A stretch of 64,000 nucleotides of DNA from HGM04593 sp045654885 (GCA_045654885.1 JAZOOF010000053.1:1-64000), one strand, 5' to 3'. Counted from the first letter of the stretch, positions 8,516 through 19,600 are shown. The notes: generated by a model from the letters alone, not told the origin. Program-made: numbers and translations.

Positions 8516-8835
8516 AATACTGATATTATTTATTGATTAATCTATTTTAAAAATGTTCTCTACACTATAATCAAAAACTGCATTGCAATATTCCATTAAC
8601 AACTGCCGGCAGAATATGTTCACAGCCCTCTAAAGGAGACTCAATGCAATTCGGTTTTCAAAGAAAATATTTATTTGAAAAAAAACATTGGCGCGGAACG
8701 ATATTTCTCTTCACATTAATAAAAATTAACATTCGCAAGTACCATTAGGGCATTGCAGACCACTTTTAATGTAAGAAAAATTGGGGACAAAGGCCTATTT
8801 TGTCCCCAATTTATAGTTCTTAAAGCCTTGTTGTA
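8516..8835. other. Intergenic region between rubrerythrin and nagB
   Basis: About 320 bases, AT-rich, between the rubrerythrin start and the nagB stop. It must hold the rubrerythrin promoter, but I see no clear TAnnTTTG box on the minus strand. The nagB terminator is at its right end. No open frame, RNA gene or repeat was recognised. Confidence 0.5.
8778..8812 (-). terminator. Terminator of the sulfatase-anSME-nagB operon
   Basis: A 14-bp perfect stem (AAATTGGGGACAAA at 8778-8791 with its complement at 8799-8812) and a 7-base loop, 23 bases after the nagB stop codon; the stem ends give A- and T-rich flanks on both strands. Confidence 0.75.
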
Positions 8836-10758
8836 TTACAGCAGTTTCGCAAACAGTTCAATTGCCTGATACTCGGGAAGGCCTATCTTGTTGAAGAGTG
8901 CCGCTGTACCCTGTGTACGCTCCTCGGCACGCTGCCAGAACTCGCGTGCATCCTCGCCGGGGAAGGGAACGATATCCTTCTGCGAGAGGTGACGGAAGAT
9001 GGCATGACGCTTGCGGATGAGCTCCTCGGGGCTGAGGGGCACTGCCATGTCGGCAACAGCCAAATCCCACTCCTGCCATGCACCGCGATAGAGCCAGATG
9101 TGACACTCCTTTGCCCAATCCTCGTCCTTAACCTCCTCAAAGGCACGCAGAACGGCCTCGATGCATACACGGTGTGTGCCGTGGGGGTCGGTAAGGTCGC
9201 CGGCAGCGTAAATCTGGTGTGGTTTGATTTCACGCATAAGTGCCTTTACAATCTCGATATCGTCGTCGCTCAACTGCCCCTTCTTTATACCGCCGGTCTC
9301 ATAGAACGGCAAGTTGAGGAAGTGCGCGTTGGTGCGGTCATCGAGGCCGATTGAGCGGCATGCCGCACGTGCCTCGGCACGGCGGATAGCACCCTTGAGG
9401 TCAAGGAGCTTGCGTGGTTCGGGCTCACCCACCTTCTTGTTGGCAATGATTTCACGAATCTCGTCGAAAGCATCGCCAAAGCCCATTTCCTTGGCTGTGT
9501 CTATGTTCTGCAACACAACATCGTCATACACTGCGACGTTACCTGATGTCTGGTAGGCCACGTGAACGTCATGCCCCTGCTCAATAAGGCGGTTGAATGT
9601 TCCACCCATTGAGATTACATCGTCGTCGGGGTGAGGAGAGAATATTATCACTCTCTTGGGGAACGGTGTCGATGAGACGGGACGGGTGCTGTCGTCGGCA
9701 TTGGGTTTGCCACCGGGCCAGCCCGAAATGATGTGCTGTATCTCGTTGAAAACACGGATATTGATTTTGTCATAGGTATCCACGCGCTCCAAAAGGTCGG
9801 AGAGTGAGTTCTTTATATAATCCTGGTGTGTGAGCTTGAGAATTGGCTTGTCAACTGTCTGGCACAACCAAATGACAGCCTTGCGTATGAGTTTGTCGCT
9901 CCACTCGATTGGAGGCGCCACAAGCCATGGTTCCTTCACGCGTGTGAGTTCCTGGGCTGCAGCCTCATCCATCACAACCTGTACGTTGTCATGATTCTGC
10001 AGGCATGTAGCAGGGTATTCCTCGCTCACAGTGCCCTCGATGAGTCTCTTTGCAACACCGGCCTTCTCCTCGCCCCACATCATGAGCACAATCTGCTTTG
10101 CACTCATTATGGTCTCCAGACCCATGGTGATTGCCATCTTGGGCACCTCGTTGGGGTTAGAGAAGAACTTGTCCTGTGTCTTGCGGGTGTTATAGCTCAA
10201 CTGCACAAGACGTGTTGTAGAGTGGCTGTAGCTGCCGGGCTCGTTGAAGCCAATCTGGCCGAGTTCGCCAACGCCCATAATCATCAGGTCGATGCGGCCG
10301 TTTACCATCTGCTCATATCGGCGGCAATAGTCGTAGACCTCGCTGTGCTCAACGGCACCATTGGGGAAAAAGACATTCTCGGGAGCTATGTCAACATAGT
10401 TGAGGAACTCCTCGTAGACACGGTGGTTGCGGCTCTGAGGTGATGAAGAAGCCATTGGATAGAACTCGTCGAGGCTGTAGACCACAACATTCTTGAAGCT
10501 CACCTCACCTGCCTTGTAACGGCGCACCAGCTCGGCATAGAGACCAAGCGGAGTGCGGCCAGTCGAGAGACCAAGCGCAAAAGGTTTTTCGCCTTTGTGG
10601 GCATTGATTGCGTTAACCACTACATCGGCTGCAACGTTTGCACCACTCTTCTCTGTGTCACAGATTGTGGTTGCAACCTTCTCGAATTTACATATACTCT
10701 CTATTGGAGCCGAGACAGGCAGCTCGCCTATCTTTGGCAATACAAATTTTGGATTCAT
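8836..10758 (-). CDS. nagB: Glucosamine-6-phosphate deaminase fused to a LmbE/PIG-L deacetylase-like domain
   Basis: 640 residues, more than twice the size of a plain NagB. The N-terminal part (about 1-270) is a glucosamine-6-phosphate deaminase/isomerase domain (GLSTGRTPLGLY and SLDEFYPM) that turns GlcN-6-P into fructose-6-P and ammonia. The C-terminal part (about 370-640) is a LmbE/PIG-L domain with the zinc motif HPDDD (H376-D380), as found in GlcNAc deacetylases. Such fusions are known in Bacteroides and are usually annotated as NagB. It is 26 bases behind the sulfatase maturase, so it is probably in that operon and feeds released amino sugar into glycolysis. Whether the second domain deacetylates GlcNAc-6-P or another sugar is inference. 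Confidence 0.9.
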   Translation of the reverse strand: MNPKFVLPKIGELPVSAPIESICKFEKVATTICDTEKSGANVAADVVVNAINAHKGEKPFALGLSTGRTPLGLYAELVRRYKAGEVSFKNVVVYSLDEFYPMASSSPQSRNHRVYEEFLNYVDIAPENVFFPNGAVEHSEVYDYCRRYEQMVNGRIDLMIMGVGELGQIGFNEPGSYSHSTTRLVQLSYNTRKTQDKFFSNPNEVPKMAITMGLETIMSAKQIVLMMWGEEKAGVAKRLIEGTVSEEYPATCLQNHDNVQVVMDEAAAQELTRVKEPWLVAPPIEWSDKLIRKAVIWLCQTVDKPILKLTHQDYIKNSLSDLLERVDTYDKINIRVFNEIQHIISGWPGGKPNADDSTRPVSSTPFPKRVIIFSPHPDDDVISMGGTFNRLIEQGHDVHVAYQTSGNVAVYDDVVLQNIDTAKEMGFGDAFDEIREIIANKKVGEPEPRKLLDLKGAIRRAEARAACRSIGLDDRTNAHFLNLPFYETGGIKKGQLSDDDIEIVKALMREIKPHQIYAAGDLTDPHGTHRVCIEAVLRAFEEVKDEDWAKECHIWLYRGAWQEWDLAVADMAVPLSPEELIRKRHAIFRHLSQKDIVPFPGEDAREFWQRAEERTQGTAALFNKIGLPEYQAIELFAKLL

Positions 10759-10784
10759 AGTTATCAGTTTGTTTAGTCAGTTTA

Positions 10785-12026
10785 TCATTTTCTATTCATA
10801 ATCTCCGATGCGGGGAGGCCTTTCTCCAACAGCATCTTCATATAACGCATATGAGGGTCGGTGTGACGGAAGAACATCTTGTAACCGTCGCACAGCACGT
10901 TCATATATGGCTCGCCGTTCCGGGCATAGGCAAAGCGGTGCTTGGGGCACTCGCCATGGCAAAGGAAGTAGTAACTGCAACGTTTGCACTCCATTGGCAG
11001 GGCATCGCGCTTGTCGCGGCCGAAGGTCTGTTGCTCGGAACTGCGGTACATTGCCGCAAGCTCCTTTTCCTTTATGTTACCCAAGCGGTACTCGGGGTAG
11101 ACAAAGTGGTCGCAGGAGTAGACATCGCCGTTATGCTCCACCACCAGACCATCGCCACACACCTCGCAAAAGGCGCAGAGTGATGGTTGCACGCCGCACC
11201 AGTTGGCAAGCGTAACGTCAAAGAGCTGTACAAAGCAACGGCCTACATCGAACTTCATCCACTCGTCGAAGACATCGCACATGAACTGTCCGTACCCCTT
11301 TGCCGACACCGACCAGGGAGCCTCAACGGCATCCTCCTCGTCGGGAGAGACAATGAGCGGGCGCTTGCCCGGACGCTCAATGACATACTCCACCACCGGC
11401 AGGAACTGCATATAGGGGTTCAATGAGCGCAGAAACTTGTACACCTCGGCACCACGTCCCTCACTGCGGGCATTGACGGTGGAGAGTATATTGAACTCAA
11501 CACCTGTGCGCGACATAAGTTCAAGTCCCTTCATCACACGGGCAAAGGTGGGTGCACCGCCACAATCGCGGCGGAAGGCGTCGTGTATATCCTCGGGACC
11601 GTCGAGCGACAGACCAATGAGAAAATCGTTGTCCTTGAAGAAGCTGCACCACTCCTCGTTCAAGAGAATGCCGTTTGTCTGCAGGGTATTCTCTATGCGC
11701 TTTCCGTCGGCATACTTCTGCTGCAGCTCCATTGCCTTGCGGAAGAACGGCAGGCCTGCCATCAACGGCTCGCCGCCATGCCAGCAGAAGGTAATCTCCT
11801 CCTGCGATGCGCCCTCGATGTACTGCCTTATATAAGTTTCGAGCAGTTCATCGCTCATCCTGGGCATTGCACCGCTGTAAATCTCGCTCTTGTCGCGATA
11901 GTAGCAGTAGTGGCAGTCGAGGTTGCAGGCAGAGCCGATGGGCTTTACCATTGTGGAGAATGCCGGGGCGCGCCTCATCTTGGCAACGTCGGCAAGATGC
12001 AGATTATTTCTCTTGTTACTTTTCAC
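10785..12026 (-). CDS. Anaerobic sulfatase-maturating enzyme (radical SAM/SPASM)
   Basis: 413 residues. It oxidises the active-site Ser or Cys of sulfatases to formylglycine in the cytoplasm without oxygen. The radical SAM cluster motif CNLDCHYC (C34, C38, C41) lies near the N-terminus, and a SPASM region in the last 150 residues carries the additional Cys ligands (CGDGLVVEHNGDVYSCDHF, CKRCSYYFLCHGECPKH). Its start overlaps the end of the sulfatase gene by 11 bases, so the enzyme and its substrate are translationally coupled. The neighbouring sulfatase is of the Ser type, which anSME enzymes can process. Confidence 0.95.
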   Translation of the reverse strand: MKSNKRNNLHLADVAKMRRAPAFSTMVKPIGSACNLDCHYCYYRDKSEIYSGAMPRMSDELLETYIRQYIEGASQEEITFCWHGGEPLMAGLPFFRKAMELQQKYADGKRIENTLQTNGILLNEEWCSFFKDNDFLIGLSLDGPEDIHDAFRRDCGGAPTFARVMKGLELMSRTGVEFNILSTVNARSEGRGAEVYKFLRSLNPYMQFLPVVEYVIERPGKRPLIVSPDEEDAVEAPWSVSAKGYGQFMCDVFDEWMKFDVGRCFVQLFDVTLANWCGVQPSLCAFCEVCGDGLVVEHNGDVYSCDHFVYPEYRLGNIKEKELAAMYRSSEQQTFGRDKRDALPMECKRCSYYFLCHGECPKHRFAYARNGEPYMNVLCDGYKMFFRHTDPHMRYMKMLLEKGLPASEIMNRK

Positions 12027-13593
12027 TTATAAACTCCTCCTCGCCATACTGTAGCTGCAACTTCACGAGTTTCTCTTTCAGTTGAGCAGTAATCTCTTCT
12101 GTTCCGGGCTGGCCGTAGATATTGTTCAGCTCGTGCTTGTCGTTCTCTAGGTCAAAGAGTTCCCAAACGCCATCCTCATAGAAGTGGATGAGCTTGTAAC
12201 GCTCGGTGCGCACACCAAGGTGACGCTTCACGGCATGTTCGTCGGGGTACTCGTAGTAGTGGTAATATACACCGTCGCGGTTGGATTCCCACTCCTCACC
12301 CTCAAGGACAGGGAGGAATGAACAGCCGTGGATATCGGACGGAACCTCGACGCCGGCAACATCAAGGAATGTCGGTGCATAGTCAATGTTCTGTACCATC
12401 TCCACCGATTCGCCCTTTACACCACCGGGCAGACGCACGATAAGCGGTGTGCGGAACGACTCCTCGTACATCCAGCGCTTGTCGAACCATCCGTGCTCGC
12501 CCATGTAGAAGCCCTGGTCCGATGTGTAGACGATGAGTGTGTTGTCCATGAGACCCTCGGCCTCAAGATAATCAAGCACACGACCCACATTGCGGTCGAC
12601 CGATGTTATCACGCGCAGATAGTCGCGCATATACTGTTGGTACTTCCATGCATCGAGTTCCTTGCCTGCGAGGCCGGCAGCCTTGAATTTTTCAATAACG
12701 ACATCGTAGTGCGCATCCCAAGCCTTTTTCTGCTCGGGGTTCATGTTGTTGTACATGCGACGTCCCCACACCTCAAGGTCGGGGCGACTGTGTATGGTGC
12801 TGTCCTTGTCGGCCATCTTCAGGTCATAGACAAGGTCCATATCCTTGCTGATGGACATCTTCTGTCCGGCAGCAGCCAGACGGGTATCGTAATTATCGAA
12901 GAATGTCTCGGGGAGCGGGAAGTTGCTGTCGGCAAAGAGGTCGAGGTCGCAGGTATCGGGCATCCATGTGCGGTGCGGAGCCTTGTGGTGCAGTAGCAGA
13001 CAGAAAGGTTTGCTTGCATCGCGCCCGCTCTCAAGCCAGTCGAGTGCCAGGTCGGTTGTCACATTTGTGGCATAGCCCTCGCGCTGCACCTTCTCGCCAT
13101 TGCAAATGAATGTGGGGTTGTAGTAATCGCCCTGACCAATGAGTATATCCCAATGATTGAAGCCTGTGGGCTCCGATGTCAGGTGCCACTTTCCAATCAC
13201 TGCAGTCTCGTAGCCCTGCTGCTGCAGGAGTTTGGGGAATGTCTGCTGGCTGCCGTCGAAAGACGAGCTGTTGTCGGTAAAACCGTTGGTGAAGCTGTGC
13301 TTGCCGGTGAGCATGCAGGCACGTGAGGGGCCACTGATTGAGTTGGCCACGAAACTGTTTGTAAAACGCAGACCGTCGGCCGCTATGCGGTCAATATTAG
13401 GTGTGCGTATGAAGGTGGTATCATATGCGCTGATTGTCTGGTACGAGTGGTCATCGCACATGATAAAGAGGATGTTCATCGGCTCTTTTGGTTTCTCCTC
13501 GGCCGCACCGCAGGATGCAACAAGCGGCAACACTGCCACACCGGCCATTGAGAGGCCGAGAACCTTTTTTGTCTTGTCGTAGATGCTGTTCAT
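12016..13593 (-). CDS. Ser-type sulfatase lipoprotein, probably N-acetylglucosamine-6-sulfatase-like (S1 family)
   Basis: 525 residues. A signal peptide with a lipobox (LVASC, C28) predicts a lipid-anchored periplasmic or surface protein. The sulfatase core starts at NILFIMCDDHS (D47 and D48 as calcium ligands), and the maturation motif is SGPSR with S87 as the residue to be made formylglycine, followed by ACMLTGK. The GKWHL and HHKAPH motifs supply further catalytic Lys and His. Overall it most resembles the S1_11 group that removes 6-O-sulfate from GlcNAc in mucin or heparan, and the adjacent nagB supports an amino-sugar substrate, but the exact specificity is inference. First gene of the operon. 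Confidence 0.88.
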   Translation of the reverse strand: MNSIYDKTKKVLGLSMAGVAVLPLVASCGAAEEKPKEPMNILFIMCDDHSYQTISAYDTTFIRTPNIDRIAADGLRFTNSFVANSISGPSRACMLTGKHSFTNGFTDNSSSFDGSQQTFPKLLQQQGYETAVIGKWHLTSEPTGFNHWDILIGQGDYYNPTFICNGEKVQREGYATNVTTDLALDWLESGRDASKPFCLLLHHKAPHRTWMPDTCDLDLFADSNFPLPETFFDNYDTRLAAAGQKMSISKDMDLVYDLKMADKDSTIHSRPDLEVWGRRMYNNMNPEQKKAWDAHYDVVIEKFKAAGLAGKELDAWKYQQYMRDYLRVITSVDRNVGRVLDYLEAEGLMDNTLIVYTSDQGFYMGEHGWFDKRWMYEESFRTPLIVRLPGGVKGESVEMVQNIDYAPTFLDVAGVEVPSDIHGCSFLPVLEGEEWESNRDGVYYHYYEYPDEHAVKRHLGVRTERYKLIHFYEDGVWELFDLENDKHELNNIYGQPGTEEITAQLKEKLVKLQLQYGEEEFISEK

Positions 13594-13714
13594 ATTTGGT
13601 CGTTTTTTGTTCCTGATTCACAAATACAGTCGCCTCAGACTGTGTATCGCGAAGATATAATAAAATATTGAAATATTTTTGAAATTAAATATTTTTAGTC
13701 TTTAGGCATAAAAA

Positions 13715-13744
13715 AAACGTCTGCCGCAATCGCGACAGACGTTT
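13715..13744 (-). terminator. Terminator of the ROK kinase gene
   Basis: On the minus strand AAACGTCTGTCGC pairs with GCGGCAGACGTTT around a GATT loop (one G-T pair) and is followed directly by a T tract: a classic intrinsic terminator, between the ROK gene and the sulfatase operon. Confidence 0.85.
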
Positions 13745-13767
13745 CCTTGATATGGTAAAAACAGGAA

Positions 13768-14727
13768 TCAATCAGCCCAGCCGAGAGCCGAAGCACCAAG
13801 CACTGCAGCATCGGCGCCGGGGAGTGATGACTTCAGCACCTTAACCTTGTCCTTCCACAAGAATACTACATTCTCGTTCATCTGCTTGCGTATTGGCTCA
13901 AGCAACAAATCGCCGGCATTTGCCAAGCCACCGAACAGGATTATAGCCTCGGGAGCAGAGAATGCGATGAAGTTGCAGAATGCATCGCCAAGCACCTTGC
14001 CTGTAAAGTCAAAAATCTCCAAAGCAAGTTTGTCACCCTGCATTGCTGCATCGAAAAGCATCTTTGATGTGAGTTCGTTCATACAGATGTCGCGGAGCGA
14101 ACTTGGAGTGTCGCGCTCAACAAGCCACTTCTTTGCAGTGCGCACGATACCTGTAGCCGAAGCATAAGTCTCAAGGCAGTCTGTACGGCCGCAACCGCAG
14201 GCACGGCCTTCGAGAACAGGAGCTGTAACGTGACCGAGCTCACCGGCAAAACCATCGTGACCGTAAATCAACTGGCCGTTGGCAACAATACCGCTACCCA
14301 CACCTGTACCCAGTGTAATGTAAACGAAATCCTTCATGCCCTGTGCCACACCATACTTCATTTCACCTATGGCAGCAGCATTGGCATCGTTGGTAACCTT
14401 TGTAGGGAGGCCGGTCTTCTTCTCGATGAGCCAGCCCAGAGGTACAATGCCTTTCCAAGGCAGGTTGGCTGCATTCACAATCTCGCCGGTGTAGTAGTTT
14501 GCCATCGGAGCACCGACACCCACGCCCTCGAGCTTGCCCTCACAGCCGTTCTCTGTAGCAAGTTTCTTGATTACCGCCGCAATAGAGTCTGTATACTCCT
14601 CGATATCGGGGTGTGCCTGTGTCTTGATAGAATCATCCTTTGAAAGGATGTGACCTTTTGCATCAACAAGACCAATTACGGTATTTGTACCGCCAAGGTC
14701 AATTCCAATTACATATTTTTCGCTCAT
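13768..14727 (-). CDS. ROK family sugar kinase (glucokinase-like)
   Basis: 319 residues, cytoplasmic. It has the ATP-binding motif IGIDLGGTNTVIGL at 7-20, the GELGH motif with the catalytic/zinc His, and the ROK zinc-binding cluster CGCGRTDCLETYAS at about 175-190. ROK kinases phosphorylate glucose, N-acetylglucosamine or N-acetylmannosamine. In this setting, next to hexosaminidase and sialidase genes, a GlcNAc or ManNAc kinase is as likely as a glucokinase, and the sequence alone does not decide. Divergent from the GH20 gene with a 193-base shared intergenic region; a -7 box of the variant form TACATTCG lies at 14787-14780. Confidence 0.9.
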   Translation of the reverse strand: MSEKYVIGIDLGGTNTVIGLVDAKGHILSKDDSIKTQAHPDIEEYTDSIAAVIKKLATENGCEGKLEGVGVGAPMANYYTGEIVNAANLPWKGIVPLGWLIEKKTGLPTKVTNDANAAAIGEMKYGVAQGMKDFVYITLGTGVGSGIVANGQLIYGHDGFAGELGHVTAPVLEGRACGCGRTDCLETYASATGIVRTAKKWLVERDTPSSLRDICMNELTSKMLFDAAMQGDKLALEIFDFTGKVLGDAFCNFIAFSAPEAIILFGGLANAGDLLLEPIRKQMNENVVFLWKDKVKVLKSSLPGADAAVLGASALGWAD

Positions 14728-14920
14728 AATTATAATAGATTAGTTATATGCCCAAAAGACCGCATAGCGGTAACTTTTGCGAATGTAAACAAAAAAAATC
14801 AGTTATCACGCAGAAAAGCTGGGTAAAATAATATTTTTTATGAATTATAGTTTTTTCTTTGGCTCTCTTTGCACTATCTTCGCAAAATAATTTAAAATAA
14901 TATAATATTTATAGAAAGAT

Positions 14921-16564
14921 ATGTTAAAGAAAGTCTTTACCCTTTTGCTACTTTTCTCTGCTGCAATGACATTTGCACAGGAGAGAGCGGTTCCAAGCAT
15001 TTTGCCAAAGCCAACAAGTGTAAAACCCGGCAACGCCAACATCAGATTCGACTTCACAAAGGAGACGAAGATTGTGTACAGCCTTGACAACACAAGCGCA
15101 AAGCCAGCAGCCGAGGAGCTGAACAGGATTGCAGAATCAATCTTTGGCAAGAAACTGAAGAAAACCACAAAGACAACGAGCGACAACAACATTATCTTCA
15201 AGCACGACGGTTCACTCAAGGCCGAGGGCTACACGCTCGACATCACCCCCGAGAACATAATCATCAAGGCAAAGGACGGCGCAGGTATGTTCTATGCCGT
15301 GCAGACACTGAAGCAGATTATCCCGGTGCAGGCTTTCGAGACACCCATTGACCTTGAGAAGGTATCGCTGCCGACAATGAAGATAAGCGATGCCCCACAT
15401 TTCCCTTATCGTGGATTCATGCTCGACTGCTCACGTCACTTCTGGGATGTAGAGACAATAAAGGAGGTGCTTGACATCCTTGCAATGCACAAGATGAACC
15501 GCTTCCACTGGCACCTTACCGAGGACCAGGGATGGCGCATAGAGATAAAGAAGTATCCTTTGCTCACCCAGATAGGCAGCCTGCGCGAGCAGACAACCAC
15601 AGGGCACAACGAGGGACTCGACGGAATACCCTACGGCGGATACTATACACAAAAGGAGATTAAGGAGATTGTAAAGTACGCACAGGAGCGTTTCATTACC
15701 ATTGTCCCCGAGATTGAAATCCCAGGCCACTCACTTGGAGCGCTGAGCGCATATCCATGGCTCGGCTGCGAGGGCGAAGAGGGCAACTACAAGACCTGGG
15801 CATACTGGGGCGTATCGAAGCAGATTGCATGCGCCGGCAAGGAGAGCACATTCAAGTTCTGGCAGGATGTGCTTGACGAGGTGATGGACCTGTTCCCCGG
15901 CGAATACATACACATTGGCGGCGACGAGGCTCCACGCGACATGTGGAAGGAGTGCCCACACTGCCAGCAGCGCATAAAGGATAACAACCTGAAGAACGAG
16001 GCCGAGCTGCAGTCATACGTAAACAGCCGCATTGAGGCTCACCTTAACAAGAACGGCCGCAAGATGATTGGCTGGGACGAGATTCTTGAGGGCGGTGTGA
16101 GCCGGGATGCCACAATCATGTCATGGCGCGGAACCGTAGGTGGCATTGCTGCCGCAAAGAAGGGCAACTACGTAATCATGACACCGGGCGACTACTGCTA
16201 CCTTGACTACCGCCAGACAACCGACCGCAAGGATGAGCTCGACAGCAACGGCAGCTATGTACCCCTGCGCAAGTCATACTCATTCAACCCATACGACCAG
16301 TTGAGCAAGGAGGAGGAGAAATACATCATGGGCGTACAGGGCAACCTGTGGACCGAGTATGTAACCACTCCGATGCAGTTGCAGTACAAGGCTTTGCCAC
16401 GTTTGGGCGCCATTGCAGAGATTGGATGGAGCAACCCATCGCCCGAGACCAAGGACACCGAGGAGTTCATTGGCCGCGCCAAGGAGCTTGCACGCTACTA
16501 CAGCGTCTTCGGCTGGAGCTTCGGCCGTCACTTCTACGAGGACGGAGTACAGGTAGGCTGGTAA
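14921..16564 (+). CDS. Secreted beta-N-acetylhexosaminidase, GH20
   Basis: 547 residues. A signal peptide ends at about residue 20 (TFAQ). A small alpha/beta GH20b domain (about 22-160) precedes the TIM barrel, which starts at YRGFMLDCSRHF. Substrate and catalytic motifs are HWHLTEDQGWR (196-206) and HIGGDE, with D335 and E336 as the Asp-Glu pair of substrate-assisted catalysis. It removes terminal beta-GlcNAc or GalNAc from glycans. It heads a plus-strand run of four secreted glycan enzymes; the sialidase start is only 52 bases downstream. Ends soon after the catalytic domain, without a sorting tail, so it is probably periplasmic. Confidence 0.95.
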   Translation: MLKKVFTLLLLFSAAMTFAQERAVPSILPKPTSVKPGNANIRFDFTKETKIVYSLDNTSAKPAAEELNRIAESIFGKKLKKTTKTTSDNNIIFKHDGSLKAEGYTLDITPENIIIKAKDGAGMFYAVQTLKQIIPVQAFETPIDLEKVSLPTMKISDAPHFPYRGFMLDCSRHFWDVETIKEVLDILAMHKMNRFHWHLTEDQGWRIEIKKYPLLTQIGSLREQTTTGHNEGLDGIPYGGYYTQKEIKEIVKYAQERFITIVPEIEIPGHSLGALSAYPWLGCEGEEGNYKTWAYWGVSKQIACAGKESTFKFWQDVLDEVMDLFPGEYIHIGGDEAPRDMWKECPHCQQRIKDNNLKNEAELQSYVNSRIEAHLNKNGRKMIGWDEILEGGVSRDATIMSWRGTVGGIAAAKKGNYVIMTPGDYCYLDYRQTTDRKDELDSNGSYVPLRKSYSFNPYDQLSKEEEKYIMGVQGNLWTEYVTTPMQLQYKALPRLGAIAEIGWSNPSPETKDTEEFIGRAKELARYYSVFGWSFGRHFYEDGVQVGW

Positions 16565-16616
16565 AAAGTGTTTTATTTTGAGATAATTAAGATATTCAAC
16601 AACTAACCTATTATTT

Positions 16617-19600
16617 ATGAAGAGAATTTTTACGCTGATTTCTTGCGCTGTCCTCTCGGTAGCCGCAATGTTTGCACAGGTTCCTTTCAAGGCTACCACC
16701 ATTAAGAATGGTGAGTTTGCCGAGGGTACCACATGGTACACCATGGGAATTGGAGAGGGAGCTAAGCTAATTAAGGACAATGCCGGTGCCGACCATATTG
16801 CACTTGGCGTTTCAACCCCAAAGGGCAATGACGACGAACTATGGTGCTTCGTCGGCAATGACACAGACGGTTATGCCGTATACAACAAACAGGCAGGAGC
16901 AACAAAGGTACTTGCATCAAAGACAACCATGTCTCCGCTTGCCGGCTACGGTGGCACAGGCGGCTCAACCCATCCCACCATGCAGGATGCTGCAAACCTG
17001 CCCGAGGGATATGTAGGCCGTTGGGATTTTGCAACATCGAACAAGATTGCCAATGTAAACGGTTACTTCATGCGTATCCATGGCACGAACTACGCAGTGA
17101 ACGACTTTGGCGGTATCGGAAAACTCGCTTTCTGGGCCGAGGGTGCCGATGCCGGTTCTACAATAGTTTTCACAGCAGCCGAAACATCTGTTGAAATTCT
17201 TGCCTCAAAGGGAGAGTTCACCGCAAGCAATGCCAACGGCACATGGCACTCAAAGTGGGAGAGCAGCGAGCTCGCAGGCTTCTCACTCTCGGCCAATGCC
17301 AACAACATGACAACATCGGGCGACTACATCGCCGGTTATTCAGGAACATCGGGCAGCTGCTCATATACGCTCACAGCCCCCGAGGGTCTTGTAATCAAGG
17401 GTTATAGCTTTGATTTTACAAACACAAACAACGACGGCAGCTACACACTTACACTTGCAGTAGAAGGCAACAACTACACATCATCGGCTACCGTGCAGCA
17501 CCTTGACGTTGAGGTTGAAGAGCCTGCACGCACCGTAAACTTTACACAGAGCGGTGCAAACAAGGGTATAACATTCTCAAACTTCGTGGTTTACATGGGT
17601 CTCGACATCCGCACTCCCGAGCCTGCTTTCGATGTATTCCCCACACTTACATCAGGCGCCATCCCCTACCGTATACCAGCCATTGCAACAGCAAAGAACG
17701 GAAACATCATTGCCGTTGCCGACTACCGTCACAGCCGCGCCGACATCGGTATGGCAACAAACGGCCGTATTGACCTCCGCGCACGCATAAGCAAGGACAA
17801 CGGTGAGACATGGGGCGATATTTTCGACATCATCCAGGGTAAGGGTGCAGCCGGCATCAACCCGGCGAACAACGATATGTACGTTGGTTTCGGCGACCCT
17901 GCAATAGTTGCCGACCGCGAAAGCAACCGCGTGCTTGTAATAAGCTGCTCGGGTAACGTATCGTTCCCCAACGGACAGCGTAACAATCACCAGGGTATCG
18001 CACACTTCTACAGCGAGGACTGCGGCGAGACATGGAGCACTCCTGTTGACTGCGCAGAGCACATATACGCACAGTTCGACAACACACAGCACGGCCCCGT
18101 ACGCGCAATGTTCGTGGGTTCGGGCAAGATTTCACAGAGCCAGTACATAAAGGTGAGCGAATACTACCGCATCTATTGCGCTGTTCTTGTGAAGAACGTT
18201 AACGGCACACACGTGAATTTCGTTCTCTACAGTGACAATTTCGGCGAGAGCTGGACTGTCCTTGGCGGCGGCGAGGTTTCTCCAATCCCAAGCGGTGGCG
18301 ACGAGCCAAAGGCCGAGGAGTTGCCCGACGGTTCTGTAATCATCAGCTCACGTACAAGCGGCGGACGTATCTACAACATCTTCTCATACACAGACAGCGA
18401 GAAGGCTGAGGGTTCATGGGGCACAGCAAAGTACTCTAATGCAAGCAACAACGGTACAATTGCCGTGAGCAACTCAACAAACGGCGAGATTATGTTTGTT
18501 CCTGCAAAGCGTACAGCCGACGACAAGAAAGTTTACCTTGCATTGCAGTCTGTGCCTCTTGGTTCGGGCCGTGCAAATGTGGGTATATATTATAAGGAGT
18601 TGGAGACACTCGAGGATTTCATCTCACCCGAGGCTATTGCAGCCGATTGGGACGGTCGTCACCAGTCGAGCTACGTTGCCGGTGCATACTCTACAATGAC
18701 ACTGCAGCACGACAACAACATTGGTTTCCTGTACGAGGAGGATACTTACGGTACAAGCGGTGGCGGTTACACTATCGTTTACAAGAACTACAGCATTGAG
18801 TACATCACAGACAGCGCGTATGTATTTGATGCCGATGTTGACAAGACAGCCATTGTTGCAGCAGGCATCGACGCCAAGATTGCCGAGTTCGACACCGAGG
18901 CTCCTGTATATGTAGGTTCTGTAGATGGCAAATCTCTTGATGCTGTGGCTGAACTCATTGAAGCATACAAGGCAACTCCATCATACGCTGCATACGAGGC
19001 TATCAATGCCGCTATTGCCAACCTTCCACGTCTTGAGGTCGAGGCCGGCAAATGGTACCGCATCCGCAATTCAGAGCGCAGCAATGCAACACTCTACCTG
19101 AACCCCGAGGCAAGCCGTGTTTCTGCAGCCGCTTCAAACGTAAACAATGCAAACCAGCTGTTCACATTCCTGCCCACAGGCAACGACAAGGAGTATTACC
19201 TGTACAATGGCAACTACCAGTATATGCTTGGTCCTCTTGGCGCAAACGAGACACAGCCCATTGTGACAACCGACAACGCAGCTGCCGGAAAGTGGAAGAT
19301 TGAGAGCACAACAACAGGCTTGAGCTCAATCGTATGCCAAAACAAGACAGGCGGCAACACAGGCCTTCACCTTGCCGGCGACAACGTCCGCCTTGTACCC
19401 TGGACAAACAATGCCGAGGCTTCATTGTGGTACATTGAGCCTGTTGATGAGTTCGCATTGACAATCAACGAGTATGCAGCAGCGTGCATGCCATTCGCAA
19501 TGACATTGCCCGAGGGTGTGATTGCATACACAGCTGGCGCACCACAGACAGCCGACGGTGTTGAATATGTTCCATTGACCGAGTGCGGCACCGGTGTCAT

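Noticed and set aside
13768..14727. Naming the ROK kinase as glucokinase glk
   Set aside because: ROK sequence motifs do not separate glucose, GlcNAc and ManNAc kinases, and the neighbours point to amino sugars.
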